A stretch of 64,000 bases of DNA from an uncultured Ruminococcus sp. (GCA_902799245.1 CADBZY010000001.1:124001-188000); one strand, 5' to 3'; positions 15,586-24,964 are shown, numbered from the stretch's first letter. The notes: generated by a model from the sequence alone, not told the origin. A program made the numbers and translations.

Positions 15586-16608
15586 ATGAATTTTTTAAGA
15601 CAGCTCCCGATTCCCAAGGAGATAAAAGAACAGTTTCCCATTTCCGAGAAATGCGCCGCTATCAAAGCGGAGCGTGATCAGATGATTGCCGACGTATTTA
15701 CAGGAAGCAGCGATAAATTCCTGCTCATTATCGGGCCTTGCTCCGCCGACAACGAGACTTCCGTCATGGATTACATCGGAAGGCTTGTGGGCTTGCAGGA
15801 GAAGGTAAAGGACAAGATCATCATTATCCCGCGCATCTACACCAATAAGCCGCGCACCACCGGCGAGGGCTACAAGGGCATGGCAACCCAGCCCGATCCC
15901 ACCAAGAAGCCTGATCTGCTCGAAGGCCTTATTTCTATCCGCCGTCTGCACCTTCGTGCCATTGAGGAAACCGGATTTGTCTGCGCGGATGAAATGCTCT
16001 ATCCGGAAAATTACCGCTATCTCAGCGACCTGCTTTCCTATATCGCGGTGGGAGCGCGTTCGGTAGAGAACCAGCAGCACAGACTGACGTCGAGCGGCAT
16101 ACGCGTGCCTGTCGGCATGAAGAATCCCACCAGCGGCGATCTCAGCGTTATGCTCAATTCCATCAAGGCGGCGCAGCTCAGTCACACCTTCCTGTATAGA
16201 GGATGGGAAGTGGAAACGGAGGGAAATCCCCTGTCACACGCCATTCTTCGCGGTTCGGTCAACAAGCACGGCAGGGCGATGCAGAATTATCATTACGAAG
16301 ACCTGATTCTGCTTCACGATATGTACATGCAGCGCAACCTTCTCAATCCCGCGGTTATCGTCGACGTCAACCACAGCAACTCCAACAAGCAATATCTGGA
16401 ACAGATTCGCATTTCAAAGGAAGTTCTGCATTCCTGCAGGCATAATGCCGACATCGGCAGAATGGTGAAGGGCCTGATGATAGAGAGCTATATCGAGGAC
16501 GGCAGCCAGAGTGTTGACGGCGGCGTTTACGGCAAGTCGATCACCGACCCCTGCCTCGGCTGGGAAAAGAGCGAACGCCTTGTTCTCGATCTGGCGGACA
16601 TGCTGTAA
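15586..16608 (+). CDS. 3-deoxy-7-phosphoheptulonate (DAHP) synthase, type I
   Basis: 340 residues, the usual size of AroF/AroG/AroH-type enzymes. It condenses phosphoenolpyruvate and erythrose 4-phosphate, opening the shikimate pathway. Motifs seen: IIGPCSADNE with the metal-binding Cys, PRIYTNKPRTTGEGYKG (the KPRT phosphate-binding block), GARSVENQQHR, VGMKNPTSGDL, and DVNHSNSNKQ. The effector specificity (Phe, Tyr or Trp) cannot be assigned. The gene stands alone with its own promoter. Confidence 0.95.
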   Translation: MNFLRQLPIPKEIKEQFPISEKCAAIKAERDQMIADVFTGSSDKFLLIIGPCSADNETSVMDYIGRLVGLQEKVKDKIIIIPRIYTNKPRTTGEGYKGMATQPDPTKKPDLLEGLISIRRLHLRAIEETGFVCADEMLYPENYRYLSDLLSYIAVGARSVENQQHRLTSSGIRVPVGMKNPTSGDLSVMLNSIKAAQLSHTFLYRGWEVETEGNPLSHAILRGSVNKHGRAMQNYHYEDLILLHDMYMQRNLLNPAVIVDVNHSNSNKQYLEQIRISKEVLHSCRHNADIGRMVKGLMIESYIEDGSQSVDGGVYGKSITDPCLGWEKSERLVLDLADML

Positions 16609-16692
16609 TTCACTCGTAATTTTATGAAGCGCAGGGGTGGTTATCCTGCCTTCATACAATATAATTTTCTTCAATCTAAGGAGGTTTTTCAC

Positions 16693-17364
16693 ATGAAAGA
16701 AAACGAATCCATCAAGAAGTATTTGGCCGAGTTTATCGGTACGTTCGTGCTGGTGCTCTTTGCCTGCGGCACAGCCTGTGTGTTGGGCTGTGTTACCAGA
16801 GCAGGGTATCTCGCTGTGGCACTTTCGTTCGGTCTCGTCATTGTAGCAATGGCATATTCCATCGGCAATATCTCCGGCTGTCACATCAATCCGGCCGTTT
16901 CCCTCGCAATGTTCATCAGCAAGAAGATGTCTGTTGAGGACTTCATCGGCTATGTCATCGCCCAGTTCCTCGGCGCGACCGCCGGCGCAGGCGTGCTTGC
17001 TTACCTCGTAGGCAAAGAGAGCGGCCTCGGCATTAATACCATTGCAAATTATGGCTGGGCGAAGTCCTTTGTGGTCGAAGTGATACTGACCTTTGTCTTT
17101 GTGCTCACTATTTTAGGCGTTACCTCCAAAGAGAGCTTCAGCTCGGTGGCCGGTGTCGTCATCGGTCTGTCTCTCACACTGGTTCACCTGCTTGGCATTC
17201 ATTTCACCGGCACTTCGGTCAATCCTGCCCGCAGCTTCGGACCTTCCGTTATCGTCGGCGGCGATCAGCTCAAAGGACTGTGGGTCTTTATCGTCGCTCC
17301 TCTCGTGGGCGGTGCTCTGGCGGCATTCTGCTACAAGTTCCTCGCGGACAAGCAGAGCAAGTAA
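16693..17364 (+). CDS. Aquaporin (MIP family), AqpZ-like
   Basis: 223 residues, six membrane helices and the two pore half-helices HINPAVSLA and SVNPARSFGP. The His in LTLVHLLGIHF and the small residues before the second NPA box match the narrow, water-selective AqpZ arrangement better than glycerol facilitators, which have Gly at the His position and a longer loop. AAGGAGG lies 9 nt before ATG 16693; the frame extends 23 codons further but without RBS. A terminator follows. No glycerol gene is adjacent. Confidence 0.92.
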   Translation: MKENESIKKYLAEFIGTFVLVLFACGTACVLGCVTRAGYLAVALSFGLVIVAMAYSIGNISGCHINPAVSLAMFISKKMSVEDFIGYVIAQFLGATAGAGVLAYLVGKESGLGINTIANYGWAKSFVVEVILTFVFVLTILGVTSKESFSSVAGVVIGLSLTLVHLLGIHFTGTSVNPARSFGPSVIVGGDQLKGLWVFIVAPLVGGALAAFCYKFLADKQSK

Positions 17365-17411
17365 TCCATTCCCCGCCTTTCGCCAATCATGAACTCAATT
17401 AACCCCTTTGT

Positions 17412-17456
17412 GCCTGTCGGTTTCATCTTGTATGCCGACAGGCGTTTTGGTTTTTG
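17412..17456 (+). terminator. Intrinsic terminator after the aquaporin gene
   Basis: 9-bp perfect stem GCCTGTCGG (17412-17420) / CCGACAGGC (17435-17443) followed by GTTTTGGTTTTT. Confidence 0.85.
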
Positions 17457-17487
17457 GCAATGCGCCTTTGCGGTTTTCAATCCGTGA

Positions 17488-17516
17488 TTGACATGAAAGG
17501 CAAAATGTGATAGTAT
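17488..17516 (+). promoter_or_regulatory. Promoter of the YigZ-family gene
   Basis: -35 TTGACA (17488-17493), 17-bp spacer, -10 TAGTAT (17511-17516). Confidence 0.7.
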
Positions 17517-17564
17517 ATGTTATTATAGGTAAGTCGCTTGCAGCGAAGGAGGGCAGATCAATTG

Positions 17565-18191
17565 ATGGACGAATACAGGACGCTCAGAGAGGCGGCGCAG
17601 GATGAATTCACCGAGAAACGCTCGCGGTTCATCGGGTATGTCCGTCCCGTCATCAGCGAGAGGGAAGCGCTTGATTTCATCTCGGAGATAAAATCGAAGC
17701 ACTGGGACGCAAAGCACAATGTCTATGCCTACTGTCTGCGGGAAGGCAATGTCTGCCGCTATTCCGATGACGGTGAGCCTTCGGGCACGGCGGGGATGCC
17801 GGTGCTGGGGGTCATTCAGAAGTCTGGTCTGACCGACTGCGCTGTGGTGGTGACGCGGTACTTCGGCGGCATTCTGCTGGGCGGCGGCGGACTTGTGCGG
17901 GCTTACAGCCACGCCGCTTCCATTGGCATTGCCGCTGCGGGAATCGTCACGATGCGGATGTCCCTTCTCTGCTGTCTCCGCTGCGATTACAGCCAATACG
18001 GCAGACTTGCCACGCTGATACCTGAATGCGGCGGCAGTATCAGCGATACTTCCTTCGGGGAGAGTGTGGATATTGCCTTTGCCATGACGCGGGAGCAGCT
18101 TGCCGGATTTGACAAAAAGCTCGCCGACGCGACCGGCGGCAGCGTAAAGTCGTCGACAACGGGGGAGAAATATCTTGCCGTGAAAGAGTAA
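17565..18191 (+). CDS. YigZ / IMPACT family protein
   Basis: 208 residues. The IMPACT N-terminal domain is clear: SRFIGYVRPVISEREALDFI, then KHNVYAYCLREGNVCRYSDD, GEPSGTAGMPVLGVIQ, VVVTRYFGGILLGGGGLVRA. A DUF1949-type C-terminal domain follows. Bacterial members are widespread; binding to nucleic acid or a role in translation has been suggested for the family but is not firmly established. ATG 17565 is used because AAGGAGGG is 11 nt upstream. Confidence 0.93.
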   Translation: MDEYRTLREAAQDEFTEKRSRFIGYVRPVISEREALDFISEIKSKHWDAKHNVYAYCLREGNVCRYSDDGEPSGTAGMPVLGVIQKSGLTDCAVVVTRYFGGILLGGGGLVRAYSHAASIGIAAAGIVTMRMSLLCCLRCDYSQYGRLATLIPECGGSISDTSFGESVDIAFAMTREQLAGFDKKLADATGGSVKSSTTGEKYLAVKE

Positions 18192-18297
18192 GAGCCTGAT
18201 TCTCATGTCGCCGGATGTATTCCGGCGATGTTTCCGGCCGGATAAATGCCGGTTTATTACGGGCCGTACAGAATTATATTTAAGGAGCTGTTTTACC

Positions 18298-18660
18298 TTG
18301 AAAAAAATAGCGGGCATTGTTATTACATTTCTTTTTGTTCTTTCACTCGCTTCATGCAGCGGTGTCAGTCAGGATAAATTCGTTGGCAAATACGAGCTTT
18401 CCAAGGCGGAGGGCGTCGGAATCAGCCTCACACAGGAACAGATCGACTCAATGAAGGCTTTAGGGCTGTCGGCCTCGTTGGAGGTAAAATCCGACGGCAC
18501 CGCAGTGATGGATTTTATCGATGAGCAGATTGAATTCACATATAACCTGAGAAAAATGACATTTTCCCATGACGGAAAGGAAGAAAAATTCACCTTTGAC
18601 GGCGAGAAAATCGCCTTCAACAACGAAGGCAGAAAGCTGGAATTTACAAAGGTAAGCTGA
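18298..18660 (+). CDS. Small predicted lipoprotein
   Basis: 120 residues. The start is TTG at 18298 (AAGGAG 10 nt upstream), giving KKIAGIVITFLFVLSLASC with the lipobox LASC at residues 17-20. The mature part repeatedly pairs Lys, Asp and Gly in beta-strand rhythm (GKYELSKAEGVG, LEVKSDGTAVMDF, KEEKFTFDGEKI), resembling small extracytoplasmic beta domains found in many Clostridia (DUF5640-like). The function is unknown. A terminator ends the transcript. Confidence 0.7.
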   Translation: MKKIAGIVITFLFVLSLASCSGVSQDKFVGKYELSKAEGVGISLTQEQIDSMKALGLSASLEVKSDGTAVMDFIDEQIEFTYNLRKMTFSHDGKEEKFTFDGEKIAFNNEGRKLEFTKVS

Positions 18661-18666
18661 TGGATG

Positions 18667-18704
18667 CCCCCTGCTCATTTCCGGCAGAATGACCAGGGGG
18701 TTTT
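18667..18704 (+). terminator. Intrinsic terminator
   Basis: CCCCCTG (18667-18673) pairs with CAGGGGG (18694-18700), with a further inner pairing, followed by TTTT. Confidence 0.75.
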
Positions 18705-18762
18705 CAATATTCATTATGTTCGATGACCGCGGTCTGATTCTTCTAAATTCCTATATTTATTC

Positions 18763-18791
18763 TTGACAAATAAACAGCATTTTGATAAAAT
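18763..18791 (+). promoter_or_regulatory. Promoter of the paired lipoprotein genes
   Basis: -35 TTGACA (18763-18768), 17-bp spacer, -10 TAAAAT (18786-18791). Confidence 0.75.
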
Positions 18792-18835
18792 AAAGTCAGG
18801 TAATTCTAATTCTTTTTTGAGAGGAAGCATTATTT

Positions 18836-19318
18836 ATGAGTATCTTTAAAGTCAAAGCAGTGTGCCTGCTGGCCGTGTTCACTTTAACTTTTGCATTGCT
18901 GACCGGATGCAGCCAATCCAAAGATCCGGTGTCCACCGGTGCTTTTGAATCGGCAGCCCAACAGAAGGGATATATTGTCCAGGACGGAACGGACTTTTTT
19001 GCCGCGTATGATTATGTAAAGCTGGTGACGCTGGCTTCACCGCAGGATAAGGCCTTTCAGATAGAATACTACGAGCTGAATGACGAGGCCGTCGCTAAAT
19101 CCTTCTATGACAGCAATAGAAGCAATTTTATCATGATGAAGGGCGACGAGAGCTTTGAAACCACCGATTCCGGCAAGAATTATGAAGTCTACAAACTGGA
19201 AATGTACGGTAAATTCATGATGATTGAGCGTGTCGATAATACAGTTATCTACGTTCACTCTACTGACAGCTCCAACAAAACCGCGATCGAAACCTTCCTG
19301 AAAGAGATCAATTATTGA
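18836..19318 (+). CDS. Predicted lipoprotein, first of a tandem paralogue pair
   Basis: 160 residues with signal peptide and lipobox LTGC (Cys25). The mature domain aligns with the next gene product: AFESAAQQKGYIVQD versus GFKALANAKGYVVYD, FQIEYYELNDEAVAKSFYDS versus YQIEFYIITDVDSAKELFQA, and a shared ending TAIETFLKEINY versus EAIEKFVDAFKY. GAGGAA precedes the ATG. Probably an extracytoplasmic binding or stress protein; no characterised relative recognised. Confidence 0.7.
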   Translation: MSIFKVKAVCLLAVFTLTFALLTGCSQSKDPVSTGAFESAAQQKGYIVQDGTDFFAAYDYVKLVTLASPQDKAFQIEYYELNDEAVAKSFYDSNRSNFIMMKGDESFETTDSGKNYEVYKLEMYGKFMMIERVDNTVIYVHSTDSSNKTAIETFLKEINY

Positions 19319-19369
19319 CTGTTCTCTGAGGATAATCGGTTATAACATTTTGAGAGAGGTATAATGATA

Positions 19370-19843
19370 ATGAAAAAGACAATTAGGTCTTTGTCTATGG
19401 TTTTGCTGTCAGCACTGATGATTGCGCTGCTTACATCCTGCAAAAAAACGCCCTCTGATACGGCCGGCTTCAAGGCGCTGGCCAATGCAAAGGGATATGT
19501 GGTCTATGACGTGACCGATCAGTATATCAACGCGCCTCAGATCAAAGAAGCTACCATTGCCGCTCCCTCGGACAAATCGTATCAGATAGAATTCTACATC
19601 ATCACTGACGTGGACAGCGCAAAGGAACTGTTTCAGGCGCAGACCAAGGTGATGGACGAAGCGAAAGGCAATTCGTGGTCGGGCAATGTGTCCAACGGCA
19701 GGAATTACGCAAAGAGCACAGTTATCACCAACGGCCAGTACATGATGCTTTGCTATATTGAAAACACGGTGCTTTATGTTCCCTTGACGGACAAAGATAA
19801 CCGGGAGGCCATTGAAAAGTTTGTCGATGCATTCAAATACTGA
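19370..19843 (+). CDS. Predicted lipoprotein, second of a tandem paralogue pair
   Basis: About 157 residues, paralogue of the preceding gene (see the alignment blocks there). Signal peptide and lipobox LTSC. Two in-frame ATG codons exist (19364 and 19370). The second is 10 nt from AGAGG and is preferred; the first would sit only 4 nt away. Divergence between the copies is large, so the duplication is old. It is followed by an AT-rich stretch (19880-20030) before the CotH operon. Confidence 0.7.
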   Translation: MKKTIRSLSMVLLSALMIALLTSCKKTPSDTAGFKALANAKGYVVYDVTDQYINAPQIKEATIAAPSDKSYQIEFYIITDVDSAKELFQAQTKVMDEAKGNSWSGNVSNGRNYAKSTVITNGQYMMLCYIENTVLYVPLTDKDNREAIEKFVDAFKY

Positions 19844-20036
19844 GTATTTTTCGCAGCTGCGTTTAGGCACAGATGCTTTTTTTGTCCGAAAAAGAAAAGG
19901 CTTTCTCTTGAAAAAAATAAAAAAATAAATATTTAGAAATTCATTGTATTCACCGTTTATTACCTTGACATCAATATAAAAAATATATATAATTATATTT
20001 AAATGTTAAGTATATTTAAGTGAAGTGATATAAGAT

Positions 20037-22586
20037 ATGTCGTTTGTAATAGCTGTCATATGCCTTGTCGCGATTTACTTTGCTGTCTCGGCAATCAGTA
20101 TTTCAATAGCGGATCTGCCGTATTGCCGTGACAACAGCAAAAAGGCGGCCGGGATCAGGGCTGCTGTGTGGGTTTCGGCGCTGGTGTGCAATGCGTGTAT
20201 CTTTTTTCTGCTGCATCTGGTGTTTCGCGGAAACGGCGATTTTTTGCGTACGCTTCGCATGACGGCGGAGAAAAAGCTGAGCTATCAGTCCACAGAATAT
20301 ATCTACGGTATTCTGCTGCTCTGGATTCCCCTTGCCGCCGCGACAGGGGCCGCCATTCGCTCTGTAGGCCTTTTCCGTCTCGGTGAGGACAAGCCGTTTG
20401 TGCCGCCGGAATCCCGCCGCTTCAAGAGGCTGCTGATGACGTTGGATCTCTGCTTTTTAGGGGTTGCGATGATTGCGTCCATTGCGTTCTGCTCAGGCGG
20501 TGTGACCCGTCTCAGGCTGACCGAGGTCTGTGATTCCAAGGTGGGCAGAGTGTCGGACGGCGGCTACATCGAGCTGCTCAATACCGGCAGCCTTCCCTGC
20601 CGCACCGGAGGGCTGTATCTGAGCAACAGCGAGGAAGATCTGAAAAAATACGCTCTTCCCGACAGCGTTGCCGCTGCGGGAAAGCTGCTGCTGATTCCGC
20701 TTGACCGGGACGTCTTTTCTCTCGCCAAGTCGGGCGGTACGGTCGTGATTCTCTCCGACGGCAGCGGAAGGATTATCGACAGAGTGGTCGTGGACAAACC
20801 GCGGGACGGTCTGTATGCCTACTGCCGTATCGGCGGCGAAGGCGAATGGAACTATATGCTTCCCACTCCCGGCGAAGAGAATTCTCCCTCGGCGGCCATT
20901 ATCCCGAGTCCGTCCTTTTCAAAGCCGGCCGGATATTATGCGGAGGAATTCGACCTGACTATCACGGCGGATGACGGAGCGGTTATTCATTACACCACCG
21001 ACGGCACGACGCCGACTGCCGATTCTCCGGTGTACAAAAAGCCGATACGCGTAAAAGACCGCAGCAGCGAGCCGAATATGCGACGTTCCCTGCAAAACAT
21101 CGTTTATGACTGGAAAAACTACACGCCTGTGACCCAGCCTGTTAAGAAGGCGTTTGTTGTCAGAGCCGTGGCGATTGACGCTGGCGGAGCCAAGAGTTCC
21201 GAAGCGGCTGTTTCCTACTTTGTGGGAGAAAAATTCGACGGCGACAGGGCCGTGGTTTCGCTGGTGGCCGACGACGAAGCCCTCTTCGGCGAGGAGGGAA
21301 TGTATGTCACCGGCAGTAAATACGACAATTGGTACCTGAACGGCGGCGAGGGCGAGCGTCCCATTGCCAATTTCGACGTAAAGGGCACGGAATGTGAGGT
21401 CAGCATCGAATATTTCGGCGACGGCAAAAAGCTGACCTTCGAACAGAAGGGCGGCCTGAGAATTCAGGGCGGTTCTACCCGCTGGCTTCCGATGAAGCGC
21501 TTTTCGGTATTCTCACGCAAGGAATACAACGGGCGCAGCACCTTTCCGGTTGAGCTTTTCAAGGGCAAGGCGACCCATTCCGTTGTGTTCAACGCCGGAT
21601 TTGAAAACGCGATCAGCATGTATACGGTTCCCGACAGGAACGTTGCGACAGTCAAGTGCATTCCCGTCACGGTCTACCTCAACGGGGAATTCTGGTATGA
21701 CGCCTTCATGCAGGAAAAATACAACAATACCTACTTCCGGCAGACCTACGGCGTGGACAACGTGGAATTCGTCAAGGTCGGCATCACCGACGAAATGAAG
21801 CAGTTCCTCGAAACGCACGATCTTTCTGATGCGAAGAACTACGAGGCATTCGGAAAGATGATAGATATTCAGAGCTATATTGATTATATCTGCTCCAACG
21901 TCTATCTCGGCAACACCGACTACAACGAATACGCCAATACCGCCATGTGGCGCACCGTGACAAAGGAAAACGATTCCTACGGCGACGGCCGCTGGCGCTG
22001 GGCGTTTTACGATATGGATCTCCAGACAGCGGGCTGCCGTTACAATTACGGGATGAACGACATCACCGACGCGCAGCTTGACACCTTCAATATCGTGTGC
22101 GACTGGGATCCGCCGGTCAATGAAAGACAGATATACTGCGCGCTCAAAGCCAATCCCGATTGGTGCCGGCAGTTTGTGCTGTCCATGATGGATATGATCA
22201 ACACCGATTTCACGGAGCAGCGCATGTCGGCTCTGCTGGAAGAATTCGGCGAGGACATCAGCTGGCACGAGTATTTCTTCCGTGACCGCCCCGATAATAT
22301 GATTGCCTTTACCGCGAAGGAATTCGGGCTGAACAACGCCACCGGTGAGCTGACTGTCACGTCGGATATTCCCGAGGCGGGCAATATCAGGGTGAATACT
22401 TCGGTCATAGACATGTCGGAGGGAAGCTGGACGGGAAGGTATTTCCGTGAATATCCCGTAACGGTCACTGCGATCCCCAATCCGGGCTATCGTTTCAAGG
22501 GCTGGTCGGACGGAAGTACCGACGCGACCATAGAAATTCAAATCAACGGAGGTGTTACCGTCAATGCGGTTTTTGACAAGGAATAA
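20037..22586 (+). CDS. CotH-type kinase domain protein with lamin-tail-like and chitobiase-like domains
   Basis: 849 residues. Four membrane helices in the first 160 residues are followed by a lamin-tail-like beta domain (VTRLRLTEVCDSKVGRVSDG onward). Near 300-400 is a chitobiase/FN3-like module with the typical IHYTTDGTTPTADSPVY. The CotH domain covers about 405-760: RIQGGSTRWLPMKRFSVFSR, DYICSNVYLGNTDYNEYANT, WRWAFYDMDLQTAG; the last carries the metal-binding D-x-D. The C-terminus is a GYRFKGWSDGS bacterial repeat. CotH of Bacillus is an atypical spore-coat protein kinase. The membrane N-terminus is unlike CotH of Bacillus and suggests action at the cell surface. First gene of a tight four-gene operon. 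Confidence 0.88.
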   Translation: MSFVIAVICLVAIYFAVSAISISIADLPYCRDNSKKAAGIRAAVWVSALVCNACIFFLLHLVFRGNGDFLRTLRMTAEKKLSYQSTEYIYGILLLWIPLAAATGAAIRSVGLFRLGEDKPFVPPESRRFKRLLMTLDLCFLGVAMIASIAFCSGGVTRLRLTEVCDSKVGRVSDGGYIELLNTGSLPCRTGGLYLSNSEEDLKKYALPDSVAAAGKLLLIPLDRDVFSLAKSGGTVVILSDGSGRIIDRVVVDKPRDGLYAYCRIGGEGEWNYMLPTPGEENSPSAAIIPSPSFSKPAGYYAEEFDLTITADDGAVIHYTTDGTTPTADSPVYKKPIRVKDRSSEPNMRRSLQNIVYDWKNYTPVTQPVKKAFVVRAVAIDAGGAKSSEAAVSYFVGEKFDGDRAVVSLVADDEALFGEEGMYVTGSKYDNWYLNGGEGERPIANFDVKGTECEVSIEYFGDGKKLTFEQKGGLRIQGGSTRWLPMKRFSVFSRKEYNGRSTFPVELFKGKATHSVVFNAGFENAISMYTVPDRNVATVKCIPVTVYLNGEFWYDAFMQEKYNNTYFRQTYGVDNVEFVKVGITDEMKQFLETHDLSDAKNYEAFGKMIDIQSYIDYICSNVYLGNTDYNEYANTAMWRTVTKENDSYGDGRWRWAFYDMDLQTAGCRYNYGMNDITDAQLDTFNIVCDWDPPVNERQIYCALKANPDWCRQFVLSMMDMINTDFTEQRMSALLEEFGEDISWHEYFFRDRPDNMIAFTAKEFGLNNATGELTVTSDIPEAGNIRVNTSVIDMSEGSWTGRYFREYPVTVTAIPNPGYRFKGWSDGSTDATIEIQINGGVTVNAVFDKE

Positions 22587-23427
22587 GGCGGCGCTTTTAG
22601 CGGCGGCGGTGCTGCTGTCGGGTCTGCTTTCGGGCTGTTCTATTTTCGACGCTGCGGACGATTCCGGCGCGGAAAGCGGAAAGAATTCCGTCACGCCGAT
22701 GATCTGGCTGACCCGCGAGGACAGGCGGACGTCATCCGACAGCGCTAAGAGCGTGGATCTCGGCTCCGCCGGAGAAGAACTGCTGATCACCGACGCGGGC
22801 GATTATCGCCTGAGCGGTGAGATGAAGGGCAGCATACACATCGCCGCGGAGGATCAGGTGGTGCATCTGTTTCTCAGCGGAGTGAATGTCAAATCGGTGA
22901 CGGCTCCCGCCATTCATGTGGAATCGGCGGGAAAGGTGATCATTACTGTCGAGAAGGACAGCGAGAACACCTTAGCCGACGGCAGCAAGTACGTCGGCGA
23001 CGTGAGCGACGCGTGTATTTACAGCCAATGCGACCTCACGATCAACGGCAGCGGAAGCCTGTCGGTATCGGGATATTACAAGGACGCGATCCATTCAAAG
23101 GATTTTCTGAAGGTATTAGGCGTCACATTGTTTGCGCGGGCGAAGGACGACGGACTGCACGGCAACGACGGCGTTCTGATAAACGGAGCGGATATTTCGC
23201 TGGAAACGGAGAAAAACGGCATCCGCACCACCAAATCCGGCAAGGTGACAAAGGGCAATATCGAAATTACCGACGCAAAGCTGTCGGTCATCGCCGGTGA
23301 ACACGCGCTGAACGCTTCCAGAAGCATTTATATGGTTTCGAGCAAGGCATTTCTGAAGGGCGTCATGTCCAACAGCAAGGCGGGAAATGCTATTTATATC
23401 GAGGAAGGGTGTCTGACCAATGGATAA
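22564..23427 (+). CDS. Cthe_2159-like carbohydrate-binding domain lipoprotein
   Basis: 287 residues: signal peptide with lipobox LSGC, then a right-handed beta-helix-like series of short rungs (DGLHGNDGVLINGADISLET, NGIRTTKSGKVTKGNIEIT). This matches the Cthe_2159 family, described as calcium-dependent polysaccharide-binding beta-helix proteins. ATG 22564 has GGAGGT 9 nt upstream and overlaps the cotH-like gene by 23 bp, so translation is coupled. Likely anchored outside, binding a polymer that the neighbouring proteins modify. Confidence 0.8.
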   Translation: MRFLTRNKAALLAAAVLLSGLLSGCSIFDAADDSGAESGKNSVTPMIWLTREDRRTSSDSAKSVDLGSAGEELLITDAGDYRLSGEMKGSIHIAAEDQVVHLFLSGVNVKSVTAPAIHVESAGKVIITVEKDSENTLADGSKYVGDVSDACIYSQCDLTINGSGSLSVSGYYKDAIHSKDFLKVLGVTLFARAKDDGLHGNDGVLINGADISLETEKNGIRTTKSGKVTKGNIEITDAKLSVIAGEHALNASRSIYMVSSKAFLKGVMSNSKAGNAIYIEEGCLTNG

Positions 23428-24103
23428 ATACAGGCACGAATACAAATACCTCATCGATTCCGGTCAGCGCGCCGTCACGCTGATCAAGGCGCGCGGGCTG
23501 ATGAAGCCTGACCCGCACGCGGGGAAGGACGGCAGCTATATCATTCGCAGCCTGTACTTTGACGACAGAAACGACACTTGCTTTTTTCAGAACGAAGCGG
23601 GAACAGACCCGAGGGCAAAGTACCGCATACGTTATTATGACGACGACACTTCTTTCATCCGGCTGGAGAAAAAGATAAAGCGGCGCGGCATGACCCAGAA
23701 ACGCTCCTGTCCTCTGACCGTGGAGGAAGCGGACAGTCTGGCAAAGGGAGAATTCCCCGTGATAATCTCGGATATGCCGGAGGAGAAGCGCAGACTGCTG
23801 CTGGAACTGATTTCCCACGGTATGCTGCCGAAGGTGATCGTCACCTACCGACGCATTCCCTTTATTTACAACGCCGGAAATGTGCGCATTACCTTTGACG
23901 GGGACATTACGTCTTCCGACGAAACTTCCAGGCTGCTCACACGCGATTACCGTCAGCGTCCGGTGCTTCCGCCGGGAAAGAGCATTCTGGAGGTCAAGTG
24001 GGACGAGCTGCTTCCGCTGCACATCAAAAGCATGATGCAGCTTGACACGCTGCAATGGAGCACATTCTCAAAATATTACACATGCAGGCTTATCGGCTTT
24101 TAA
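23420..24103 (+). CDS. VTC domain protein (polyphosphate polymerase-like)
   Basis: 227 residues of the triphosphate-tunnel VTC fold. Motifs: HEYKYLID at the start, SYIIRSLYFDD, KYRIRYYDDDTSFIRLEKK, VTYRRIPFIYNAGNVRITFD, and ILEVKWDELLP. The basic and acidic tunnel residues (E-x-K, R-x-R, E-x-K) are kept. Eukaryotic Vtc4 with this fold makes polyphosphate from ATP; the bacterial VTC/DUF4956 proteins are not characterised as far as I know. The start overlaps the previous gene by 8 bp. Confidence 0.88.
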   Translation: MDKYRHEYKYLIDSGQRAVTLIKARGLMKPDPHAGKDGSYIIRSLYFDDRNDTCFFQNEAGTDPRAKYRIRYYDDDTSFIRLEKKIKRRGMTQKRSCPLTVEEADSLAKGEFPVIISDMPEEKRRLLLELISHGMLPKVIVTYRRIPFIYNAGNVRITFDGDITSSDETSRLLTRDYRQRPVLPPGKSILEVKWDELLPLHIKSMMQLDTLQWSTFSKYYTCRLIGF

Positions 24104-24163
24104 ATAGTCTGTCTGCTATTCAAATCATTGCCGCTTCTGTCGGCAAAACGGAGGTAAATTCAA

Positions 24164-24835
24164 ATGGGACTTATTGATCTGCTCAAAAAGGCATTTATGG
24201 AAGGTTACGCAACCAGCAGCATTACCATCGGCACCGTGCTGATGTGCATAGGCTGCACCATGCTGATTGCGATTTACATCTATTTTATCTACAAGATGGT
24301 TAACCGCAATTCCTTCTACAACAAGGGATTCAACATCTCGCTGGTCATCATCGCGGTTATCACCGCGGCCATCATTCTCACCATTCAGTCGAACATTGTT
24401 GTTTCACTGGGTATGGTCGGCGCGCTCTCCATCGTGCGATTCCGCACCGCCATCAAGGATCCCATGGATCTCGCGTTCCTTTTCTGGTCGATCAGCGCGG
24501 GAATCATCTGCGGCGCGGGCTTTGCCGGCATTGCCGTGGTCGCTTCGCTCTTTGTCACGCTGCTGATCATCCTCTTTTCCGCTTCCTTCAAGGCGGCCAG
24601 CACCCTTGTATTGGTGGTGAATGCCGATTCGCATGAGCGCGAGAACGAGATTATGAAGGTTGTCGGCGAATTCTGCAAATACAGCAGGACGCGCGCGAGA
24701 AATGTGTCCAAGTCGGGCATGAACATAGCGATTGAGGTCAAGACGGGCAAGCCCTCCGAGCTGATCGCCAAGCTGATGGAGAAGGATTATGTCAGCAACG
24801 CTTCGCTTGTAGAGAACGACAGCGAAATATTCTGA
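24164..24835 (+). CDS. DUF4956 membrane protein
   Basis: 223 residues with four or five membrane helices in the first 145 residues and a soluble C-terminal domain of about 75 residues. The family core VSLGMVGALSIVRFRTAIKDPMDLAFLFW, of which SIVRFRTAIKDP is the most conserved part, is intact. DUF4956 genes almost always neighbour VTC-domain genes, as here (60 bp downstream, with its own GGAGGT). A channel or scaffold for the VTC product is a reasonable guess. The soluble tail resembles the small domains of MgtC-like proteins. Confidence 0.88.
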   Translation: MGLIDLLKKAFMEGYATSSITIGTVLMCIGCTMLIAIYIYFIYKMVNRNSFYNKGFNISLVIIAVITAAIILTIQSNIVVSLGMVGALSIVRFRTAIKDPMDLAFLFWSISAGIICGAGFAGIAVVASLFVTLLIILFSASFKAASTLVLVVNADSHERENEIMKVVGEFCKYSRTRARNVSKSGMNIAIEVKTGKPSELIAKLMEKDYVSNASLVENDSEIF

Positions 24836-24964
24836 TGGACAGACAGGCGGTTGTAAAAAGAAAAGAAGAAAACGCCTCTGTTTACCAGCAAAATCCACGA
24901 TTTACGCTATCCTTACGCTTTTACAACCACCTATGATTGATAGAAAAAGGAGAAAAAGAAGAAA

